From Candidatus Pacearchaeota archaeon (lineage in GTDB: Archaea; Nanobdellota; Nanobdellia; Pacearchaeales; GW2011-AR1), in the NCBI GenBank assembly GCA_018304025.1, contig JAGVXA010000005.1, forward strand, positions 1 through 54,462: a stretch of 54,462 nt of DNA, written 5' to 3'. Positions 46,763 through 54,462 of this stretch are shown piece by piece. A program made the position numbers and the translations under genes. A model generated the notes under the pieces. That model saw only the letters and a program-made list of their open reading frames with translations. It did not search any database and was not told the origin of the DNA. How positions within the stretch are numbered: the stretch's first letter is position 1; each line of letters starts with the position of its first letter.

Positions 46763-49700
46763 TATGCTCCCTCTGATAAACTTGCTGTGAAAGTAATAGT
46801 AAAACTTTTATTAGACACCAATTCTCCAGGCGACACCCAAAGTAAAATATCAACTTCGCTTCTGTTCAAAGCAGTATAATTCAAATTCGAAACGCAAGTC
46901 TGCGCCGAAGTAGACATATTCCTCCATGCAATTGAAGAACTCGCCCAAGAAAATGCCCCCTCGTGTCCAGTATAATTATCTGCCTTGAACTGGAAATACT
47001 TGCTCGCGCTCGATTCAGTTGTCCATAAAACATTAGACAAAACAGAAATGTTAATCAAACTGTTCCCCCGATTCTCGACGACAAACGGTGCATAAGAAGC
47101 GTCAGTTGTATTGACGCTTACATTTGGAATCAAAGAGCCGAAATTAATCGAGCCGTTAACCATTGTAATTGCAATTGATGAACTAATATTAATTAACCGC
47201 GACGCCCAAACCCCATAGCCAATGCTGTCATTCGCCCGAACACTCCAGTTGTAAACATTGCCGTTGTCATAAAGGCATCCCAAGTCCAAAGGCAAAGTGT
47301 AATTAGTGCCTGCCAATTTAACTCCTCTCGCGATACTATCAACACAAGTGCTTCCTCCCCCCGCAATCAGCGAAATATTAAATTCGTAGCTTATCTGATC
47401 TCCGTCAGCGTCGCTCCCTGTCCAGTTAAATGTTGGAGTTCTGTCTGTCGTCGTGGAACTCGCGTTAGGAGAGACTAAAGTCACAACAGGCCTAGAGTAA
47501 ATAGTCACATTTCTCTCTTCAGTTGAATTCAAATTCCCCGCTAAATCAATAGCATACGACTTGAATGTATGATTTCCAACTGATAAGCCAGTGAAGTTAT
47601 TGTAATATTTCGTCGCAGACGCATTATACAAAGCTAAAATCTCAGAAGAGGATAACGAACGATTGAAAACTATTACTTCGTCGATTGTTCCATTGAATTC
47701 ATGCTCATGCGCACTATACTGACATCTGCCTATATAAAAATCAGAAGCGATACCGGAAAGAACAGAATTATTTGAAGTCCCGTCTAATATGCCATTCAAA
47801 TATAACGTTTGAATCTGTGTGGAATGTTCGTAAGTAAAAGCAACATGATACCATGTTTCGGACTGCAAAGTTGTAGCGCCAGTAAGATGATTCCCCTCCA
47901 TATAAGCAACCACTTTTCTACCAGTTACATAAATCTGCCTATTACCATTATTAATAACCTCGTCCTCGGTTGTGTCGTCAACTGCTCTTTTTATCCAAGC
48001 AGAATATGCAAATGAAGAAGAATCAGTTAAACTTTGCTCGCTAATATTAACGTTAATAACATTAGCTAATCCTGAAAATTCAAACCCTCCTCCAAATTTC
48101 CCATTTGTTACAGGTCCGATTCTAGAAGAATCCACAATAACCACTGTTCCGTTGTTCCCTCTTCCACTCCAGTCATAAACTTTTGTTGAATTTTCTCCGG
48201 GCCCGTTATTATCAAGTCTCCACCACCCCACCAAAGAATCATCGAAATTAGTAACAACGTAATGCTGATTCGTATCATTAGAAGAAACATTCACAATTAT
48301 AGAAGTAGCTGTCTGATTAGAGCCAGATGCAGGCGTCTCGCCTGTGAAATTAATCGAAGGATAAAGCGTATCAACTAAAAAGTTATAGCTCGACGAAGTC
48401 CCATAATTATTCGCAGTATCGTTGCACGAAACAACAAATGTATACGAACCGTCGGCAATTGACGAATTAGTATAATTTGCTCCCGTTCCAGTTGCATTCA
48501 AAGTCATCGTCTCATTAGCCAATCCAGAAATACTCAAACCGCACCAAGAAGCATTCTCATTAATTGAAACATTAAATCCAATTGAACTGATATTGAAATT
48601 TGAATCGTTCGCAGGAAGATTTATCGTTATGATTGGAGCAGTCGTATCATTTGCATCCAAAGTTGTAAATTGCCAAATCGGAGAATTAGCAAGATTCCCA
48701 TTCCCGTCGTCAGCACTAACTCTCCACAAGTAAGTTGAAGAATAACTCAAGCCCAAAGAAGAAGTCAAGCTTAAATTCGTCCAATTTACAAAAGTGCTCG
48801 ACCCATTTGCGATGTTCGTAGAATTCCCAATAACAGAAGAACTAAACATATTTGTCGTGTTTACAAATACAGGATTTACTCTCTGTGTTGTAGTTGTTCC
48901 GTCTCCTATTCCCCCAAAACCATTATATCCCCAGCACATGGCGCTTCCGTTTGAAATTATTCCGCAGGAATGCCGTCCTCCTGCGCTTACTGAAACAAAT
49001 GTGTTTGTTGTATTCACAAATACTGGGTTTACTCTCGGTGTTGTAGTTGTTCCGTCCCCTATTTTTCCAAAGTCATTAGCCCCCCAGCACATCGCGCTTC
49101 CGTTTGCAAGCAGTCCGCAGGAATGCCAGTCTCCCGCATCTATTGAAACAAATTTGTTTGTCGTGTTTACAAATACAGGGTTTAATCTATCTGTGCCGTT
49201 TGTTCCGTCTCCTATTTGTCCATAATTATTATATCCCCAGCACATGGCGCTTCCGTTTGAAAGTAATCCGCAGGAATGCCAGTCTCCCGAATCTATTGAA
49301 ATAAATGAATTAGTTGTATTCACAAATACAGGGTTTAATCTATCTGTGCCGTTTGTTCCGTCTCCTATCTGTCCATGATTATTATATCCCCAGCACATGG
49401 CGCTTCCGTTTGAAATTATTCCGCAAGTATGTCCGCCGTATGCCGAAATCGAAACAAATGTGTTTGTTGTATTCACAAATACAGGGTTTAATTTACTTGC
49501 ACCGCTTGTTCCGTCTCCTATTTCTCCTTCAAGATTACTTCCCCAGCACATCGCGCTTCCGTTTGAAATTATTCCGCAAGTATAAATATTTCCTGCATCT
49601 ATTGAAATAAATTTATTTGTTGTGTTTACAAAGACAGGACTTCTTATTGGTGTTGTAGTTGTTCCGTCCCCTATTTGCCTAAAGTCATTGCCTCCCCAGC

Positions 49701-52700
49701 ACATCGCGCTTCCGTTTGAAATTATTCCGCAAGTATGCCATTCTCCCGCGCTTATTGAAACAAATGTATTAGTTGCATTTACATATGTAGGATTCGACGT
49801 GTTCAAATTACTATCTCCACATCCCACCTGTCCCTGGCCATTAGCTCCCCAGCACATCGCGCTTCCGTTTGCAATTATCCCGCAAGTATGCTCATAGCCT
49901 GCATCCATTGAAACAAACTTATTCCAAAAAGTAACATTCATCGCATCATTATCATTATCCGTAACACTGACATTCAAAATCGGCGTTAAAGAATTTCCCG
50001 TCGACAAATTCAAAGGAGAAATCAAACTCGGCTGATTCGGCGGAAAATTTACGTCAACGCTAAACACAACACTCCTTATGTACAAAGTCCCTCCTTGAAA
50101 TACGTAGGCTGTAAAATTATAACCTCCGTCGGCAATTGATTCATTAGTCGCATTAAAGCTCCGATTATCTATTGAAGACATTGAAATATTTGTAATACCT
50201 CCATCAAGAGTATAATTAACCGTCGCGTCTTCACTTACCGAAACATTAAAGTAAAGAGGCAATAAAGTGTAAGTTATATTCTCCGGAGAAACTATTGTTA
50301 TAGAAGGGTCAACAACATAATCAAACTCCACATCTTCTCCAACAACTAACAAATCAAACGTATCTTGGCTTCCGTTCAAGTCATTCAAATAAATTTTATA
50401 TTCTTTATCTTCGCTGACATTCTCAAATCTAGCAATTAAATCGTTTTCATCTTTCTCGTAAACTTCAACAGAAGCAACCCCAGAACTCTTCCCATAAATC
50501 GTAATATCTTTCTGAGAAGTCAAATTCTGCTCAAAGGTAACACGAAGATAATCGCCAACAGGAATCAAAGAATAATTATAATCCCGAATGCTAACCAAAG
50601 AATAAACATCCTCGACAAACGTCCTGTTGGCATCCAAATGCTCTGCCTTTATTATCAAAATAATTTCAAATGTCTGGTTGCTTAAATGCGGAACAATCCA
50701 CTCAACATAATCTAACTTCCCGTTAGAATCCAAATCATAAGCGTCAAATGCAATTTCCTGCAATCTATAATTCCTCCCCTCGCTATCAGTCCTAATAACT
50801 CCCCCATCGATTACATTTCCTGTAATAAAAGAATTTGCTGCGCCAGGGGCGAGAGTTTTGACTTCACTATTATAATTATTAACTTCGAAGTCAAGGCTCG
50901 AGTAGGGACTCGAACCTTTTTTGTTTTCTTTATCCGAAACATTTAAATATTTCGAGCTGTCTTTATTATTAAATTCCGGTGAAGGAAAGTTGTTTATTCG
51001 GCTGGGTTCATCGTTCCGTTCGAACCCTTCTTTTTTATTATTTTTTGTATATATGAAATTTATTTCTTCAAATCCTGCAGCACTCTCATTATAATCATAA
51101 TTATGCCAATAAATCTTAATCTTCCCCTCCTGCCCAACCTCAAAAATCTCATTTATCGAAGCAAAAGCCAAAACATCAGTATAATTCAGTTCATCCGGCC
51201 CGGAAATAACAACTTCCTTGCCAAAACCCGTCTCTGACTCAACAGCGACAGGCGCTTCAGTTATGTATTCAATTACATACTCTGTCGCATTATCATTCAA
51301 GCCAACTTCAATCGTTCCCTGAGCGCTTTCGTTCTCGCTGACAGTTCTGCCTGTAATTGTTCCAAACAATTCAAAAATATAATCAATCAAATTCTTATTG
51401 CTCTTCTGAACATCAATAACAACTCCTGCATTAATGCTCACAGCTGTTTCTTTTTCCTCGCCGCCTTCGATTTTTCTAACACTGATATTTTCTGCCTCGC
51501 CAGGCAATTCAACAATAACACTTTCCACAACTTCAAGTGAAACATTCGCTTTCCATTTAACCGGCTCCCCAACTTTTATCCGAGAGTGCGAAGTCAAGAC
51601 ATTAAATGCTCCGGAAGAAACTAAAACATTAAACTCATTGCTCTCGACTAAATTTTCATCCAAGTATCCAGATATCTTGCACAATCTCGCACCCCTAAAT
51701 CCTGCGTCAGGCGTCAAAGTCATCACGTCACTAGAAACAACTCCAGTAATATTACTGCAATTCAACAAATATTCTTCAGCGTTGATAAAATAGTCACTCA
51801 AATTAATTTCTGCAAAACCTCCGAAAGGAATTCTTATCATTCCAATCCCTCCTGTAAAACTTAAATTGCTCTCTGCAGCCAATTCAGCGCCTTCAACAAT
51901 AATAGTTTCAGACTCCGAAGCCAAAATCTGTCCGTCGTAAATTAAATTGACAGACAAATCACCAAGCTCAGCGCTAATGTTAAAATCAGACACGTCAATC
52001 TCTAGTTCTAATTCATAATCTCCTAAATAATTTTCTCCAAATCCTTCTTCAATCACAGAATAATCCGTAGAAACTACAGCTTCGCCGTCGGAAAGAGTTA
52101 AATCAATCTCCCCATCTTCTATTTTTTCTCCATCAACTTCCACGCTTCCCGAAACAATTTCAGCACTCTGCCCTTCAGCCAAATCGTAAACAAACTCTTT
52201 TTCCTTGCTTACAATTCCAGATACCAAAACACCTCCGCCGGCAGCAACTTCTCCTGTAATATCAGCAGCTGTTTCATCTGCGGGGCTTTCTTCAGAAAAT
52301 GTTTCTTCTTCAGCAGGTTCTTCCCCAACTTCTTCAATCGCGTCCTCCTCGTTACCATCCGCAATTTTTTCTTCCATTTCATTCTCTTCACTAGCATCTT
52401 CTTCCTCGACATCTACTTCTTCTATCACTTCGCCGTCCTCTTCAGAAACATCCTCTTCAAATTCATTCTCATCAATAATTTCTTCTTCAATAGCGCTTCC
52501 TTCTTCATCAGCAGTTTCCTCCCCGCTAATCTCGCTAATCAATAATTGAAACTCGACATCAGGATAAATTTCCCTTTTTCCAGAAACACCAAATCCTCTG
52601 CCGCTCCCATTTAATTCCAACCCTTCGGCAAAAAAATCTCCCGAACTAATGTTTTCAAAGACTAAATCACTCAATAAAATTTCCTTTCTTTGTTCATTCA

Positions 52701-53046
52701 AATCAACTTCTAAAACAGAATCACTAGGAATGAGCTCCCCAGATTTCAAATTAAGCGTCAAACTTCCCTTCAAAATATCTCCAATTTCATAAGACGGCTC
52801 GTAATCTAAAACAAGTCTTCCCTGCGGCCTGACTCCAATCGTAACTAAATAAAATAAAAATAAAACTCCAAGCAAAATCAATCCAATTTGCAGATAAATC
52901 TTAAAATTCCAGTTATTTTCCTTCTTCGGCGAAGGCAGCGACGTCCCAAGATATCTTTTTTTGACGCTGTTTCCATCGCGGTAAGACTCATAGTAATAAG
53001 GCCCATGGCGAATGCCATTCTTCCAAACATATTTCTTATAAACCAT
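46762..53046 (-). CDS. giant surface protein (~2,094 aa): N-terminal TM, acidic linker, Ig-like domains, seven RCC1-like repeats, LamG-like domain
   Basis: Single continuous ORF; CG[IL][IL][SA]NGSAMCWG x7; LVGWWRLDNNGPG...VYDWSGRGNNGTV; start placed at MVYKKYV. Confidence 0.9.
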   Translation of the reverse strand: MVYKKYVWKNGIRHGPYYYESYRDGNSVKKRYLGTSLPSPKKENNWNFKIYLQIGLILLGVLFLFYLVTIGVRPQGRLVLDYEPSYEIGDILKGSLTLNLKSGELIPSDSVLEVDLNEQRKEILLSDLVFENISSGDFFAEGLELNGSGRGFGVSGKREIYPDVEFQLLISEISGEETADEEGSAIEEEIIDENEFEEDVSEEDGEVIEEVDVEEEDASEENEMEEKIADGNEEDAIEEVGEEPAEEETFSEESPADETAADITGEVAAGGGVLVSGIVSKEKEFVYDLAEGQSAEIVSGSVEVDGEKIEDGEIDLTLSDGEAVVSTDYSVIEEGFGENYLGDYELELEIDVSDFNISAELGDLSVNLIYDGQILASESETIIVEGAELAAESNLSFTGGIGMIRIPFGGFAEINLSDYFINAEEYLLNCSNITGVVSSDVMTLTPDAGFRGARLCKISGYLDENLVESNEFNVLVSSGAFNVLTSHSRIKVGEPVKWKANVSLEVVESVIVELPGEAENISVRKIEGGEEKETAVSINAGVVIDVQKSNKNLIDYIFELFGTITGRTVSENESAQGTIEVGLNDNATEYVIEYITEAPVAVESETGFGKEVVISGPDELNYTDVLAFASINEIFEVGQEGKIKIYWHNYDYNESAAGFEEINFIYTKNNKKEGFERNDEPSRINNFPSPEFNNKDSSKYLNVSDKENKKGSSPYSSLDFEVNNYNSEVKTLAPGAANSFITGNVIDGGVIRTDSEGRNYRLQEIAFDAYDLDSNGKLDYVEWIVPHLSNQTFEIILIIKAEHLDANRTFVEDVYSLVSIRDYNYSLIPVGDYLRVTFEQNLTSQKDITIYGKSSGVASVEVYEKDENDLIARFENVSEDKEYKIYLNDLNGSQDTFDLLVVGEDVEFDYVVDPSITIVSPENITYTLLPLYFNVSVSEDATVNYTLDGGITNISMSSIDNRSFNATNESIADGGYNFTAYVFQGGTLYIRSVVFSVDVNFPPNQPSLISPLNLSTGNSLTPILNVSVTDNDNDAMNVTFWNKFVSMDAGYEHTCGIIANGSAMCWGANGQGQVGCGDSNLNTSNPTYVNATNTFVSISAGEWHTCGIISNGSAMCWGGNDFRQIGDGTTTTPIRSPVFVNTTNKFISIDAGNIYTCGIISNGSAMCWGSNLEGEIGDGTSGASKLNPVFVNTTNTFVSISAYGGHTCGIISNGSAMCWGYNNHGQIGDGTNGTDRLNPVFVNTTNSFISIDSGDWHSCGLLSNGSAMCWGYNNYGQIGDGTNGTDRLNPVFVNTTNKFVSIDAGDWHSCGLLANGSAMCWGANDFGKIGDGTTTTPRVNPVFVNTTNTFVSVSAGGRHSCGIISNGSAMCWGYNGFGGIGDGTTTTQRVNPVFVNTTNMFSSSVIGNSTNIANGSSTFVNWTNLSLTSSLGLSYSSTYLWRVSADDGNGNLANSPIWQFTTLDANDTTAPIITINLPANDSNFNISSIGFNVSINENASWCGLSISGLANETMTLNATGTGANYTNSSIADGSYTFVVSCNDTANNYGTSSSYNFLVDTLYPSINFTGETPASGSNQTATSIIVNVSSNDTNQHYVVTNFDDSLVGWWRLDNNGPGENSTKVYDWSGRGNNGTVVIVDSSRIGPVTNGKFGGGFEFSGLANVINVNISEQSLTDSSSFAYSAWIKRAVDDTTEDEVINNGNRQIYVTGRKVVAYMEGNHLTGATTLQSETWYHVAFTYEHSTQIQTLYLNGILDGTSNNSVLSGIASDFYIGRCQYSAHEHEFNGTIDEVIVFNRSLSSSEILALYNASATKYYNNFTGLSVGNHTFKSYAIDLAGNLNSTEERNVTIYSRPVVTLVSPNASSTTTDRTPTFNWTGSDADGDQISYEFNISLIAGGGSTCVDSIARGVKLAGTNYTLPLDLGCLYDNGNVYNWSVRANDSIGYGVWASRLINISSSIAITMVNGSINFGSLIPNVSVNTTDASYAPFVVENRGNSLINISVLSNVLWTTESSASKYFQFKADNYTGHEGAFSWASSSIAWRNMSTSAQTCVSNLNYTALNRSEVDILLWVSPGELVSNKSFTITFTASLSEGA
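48845..49925 (-). repeat. seven tandem RCC1-like coding repeats
   Basis: GCTTCCGTTTG..A.TATTCCGCA-type unit recurring every ~150 bp. Confidence 0.9.
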
Positions 53047-53181
53047 GTGGAACAACCATCTTTTTTAGTTTTTTCCTAAAAAGGAAACCCTAAGGAACTC
53101 CTTATTCCCCTTTTTAATTCAGAATACAAACAACCACTCTATTTAAACATTTTTACAACCTAAAAATTGGTTGTTCTACAC
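53047..53181. promoter_or_regulatory. putative promoter/operator region of the giant gene with three AACAACCA/TGGTTGTT sites
   Basis: AACAACCA at 53051-53058 and 53129-53136, TGGTTGTT at 53168-53175; TATA-like TTTAAATA near 53140-53147 on the minus strand. Confidence 0.45.
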
Positions 53182-53199
53182 AACTAAAAAAAGTAATTC

Positions 53200-54462
53200 T
53201 TACGCAATTTTCCAATACGCTTTCTTTATCTCGCAATTTCCCTGCTGCCCGACGCAAGGTAATGCTCCAACATGTCCGCTGATTGAAGACATAGTGCATA
53301 CAGATAAAGGACTTACAGGACGATAATCATGCGCGGCAACATTTGCAAATTGCACTTCAGATTGCAAAGAAAAGTTTCCTAAAACGCTCCTGTTAGTATT
53401 GGGTTGTGCATAAAATCCCTTTACCAAATTATAATCCTCATAAATTATATTTGTAGTATTTTCGTAGGTTAAATAGCCAGAAATTAGATTGTTCATTAAT
53501 TGACCCTCACTCTCTAATCTCACAGCTACTGTCCCATAAACAGTATTTTGATTAAAAATAAAATTCTTAACACTCCCAAACTGCACAGGCATAAACAACG
53601 GGTTCCCATATCCTTGCGCATTGGGGTTATCAATAGTAGTAGTGTTGCCAATAGTATTATTAGTTATACTAATGTTTTGAATGTATCCAATACAATAAAT
53701 ATAATTTGACCAAACAAAAATGTTTTGACCGGTATTGTTGATAAGTTTATTATTTTTAACAATAATATTTTTTGGTTGCGGAAAATTACATTCAGGAAGA
53801 TCTGCATTAATTGTAATTCCATCGATATGCTCGCCTGTCCCGTAACGATCCTTTGCATCATGAATATTATTTCCATCAATTACGACATTATCAGAGCTTA
53901 TTATTCTCAAATTATCTCCCCAAGAATAGCCGACATCGCTTTTTTCAAGAATTATATTGGAGGAAGAACCAAAGTAAATATTAGTTCGTGCGTTTCGCAC
54001 AGTTACATTAGTTAAAGTAATATTACTCGAAAAGGAGATTAATACTGCAGTTGTATCATTCATTTCAGGAAGATGGATATTTTCAGGAAAAAATAATTCT
54101 GAATTTTTTACGATGATATTTGATACATTCATTATTGTGAAAGTTGCATTGCCAGGACCGCGATGGGCGCGAACACTCCCATTAAAGTGTATTCCATCAA
54201 AAATAAGACGCATATATTTGTGATTATCTCTAAATGAAGAAATTGAAGAATCTTGGCCCTTGTAAGTTGTCCAATATTCTCTTGACTGTAAGTTATTCGG
54301 AAAAGAACCATAATCGCCAGGAGCCAGGGATATATTAATTGTTGCGTTTGTCATAGAATTCGCAAATGAAGAACCCAATCGCAGCAAGCTGCGGGGTATC
54401 AAATAAATTCGTGAATCATTAACTGGCTCGCGTCCCTGCCTTGATTCCGGACATATTTTTTT
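53200..54462 (-). CDS. secreted right-handed beta-helix repeat protein, 5' end beyond window
   Basis: N-x-S/T-rich parallel beta-helix, C-terminus GNCEIKKAYWKIA; frame stays open (ICPESRQGREPVNDSRIYL) past the listed start to the window edge. Confidence 0.8.
   Translation of the reverse strand, partial: KKICPESRQGREPVNDSRIYLIPRSLLRLGSSFANSMTNATINISLAPGDYGSFPNNLQSREYWTTYKGQDSSISSFRDNHKYMRLIFDGIHFNGSVRAHRGPGNATFTIMNVSNIIVKNSELFFPENIHLPEMNDTTAVLISFSSNITLTNVTVRNARTNIYFGSSSNIILEKSDVGYSWGDNLRIISSDNVVIDGNNIHDAKDRYGTGEHIDGITINADLPECNFPQPKNIIVKNNKLINNTGQNIFVWSNYIYCIGYIQNISITNNTIGNTTTIDNPNAQGYGNPLFMPVQFGSVKNFIFNQNTVYGTVAVRLESEGQLMNNLISGYLTYENTTNIIYEDYNLVKGFYAQPNTNRSVLGNFSLQSEVQFANVAAHDYRPVSPLSVCTMSSISGHVGALPCVGQQGNCEIKKAYWKIA

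Noticed and set aside
48794-49897. Series of plus-strand ORFs (143, 66, 98, 62, 91 aa) with repetitive VFTNTGF...VPSPI sequences
   Set aside because: They are the antisense reading of the RCC1-like repeats of the giant gene; periodicity keeps the frame open. No independent coding evidence.
52205-52549. Plus-strand Ser-rich ORF (114 aa)
   Set aside because: Antisense of the Glu/Asp-rich linker of the giant protein; low-complexity artefact.

Overview
AT-rich, gene-dense archaeal chromosomal window. Gene content (archaeal PheRS alpha/beta, GluRS, SerRS, uS10, RNase P p30, class III signal-peptide pilins, an intron-bearing tRNA, many short lineage-specific ORFs) suggests a DPANN-type genome (Pacearchaeota/Woesearchaeota-like); that placement is inference only. 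Main blocks: (1) a fermentation/energy block with pta-ackA-korA-korB-ferredoxin, a hydrogenase maturation protease, a convergent four-subunit group 3b-type NiFe (sulf)hydrogenase operon, and hypA, hypC and a second, fused HypC-like gene; (2) housekeeping genes with scattered hypotheticals; (3) a block of uncharacterised genes at 32.8-40.3 kb; (4) a surface block with two tandem pilins, a ~2,094-aa surface protein with seven RCC1-like repeats and a LamG-like segment, two coupled membrane/secreted proteins and a signal peptidase I, plus three secreted beta-helix proteins. Most notable unexplained signals: a dispersed intergenic hairpin family with compensatory stem changes, always in one orientation just beyond the 3' end of minus-strand genes; a shared extreme C-terminal motif (C-x-I-x-K-A-Y-W-[RK]-[VI]-x-stop) on three beta-helix proteins; a small gene flanked by perfect 24-bp direct repeats exactly at the start codon of the RNase P p30 gene; a tRNA-Ser with a 24-bp duplication of its 3' end; and a hydrogenase protease whose C-terminal tail is encoded antisense to the hydrogenase L2 motif and cleaved peptide. 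No rRNA, CRISPR array, cas gene or transposase was recognised.
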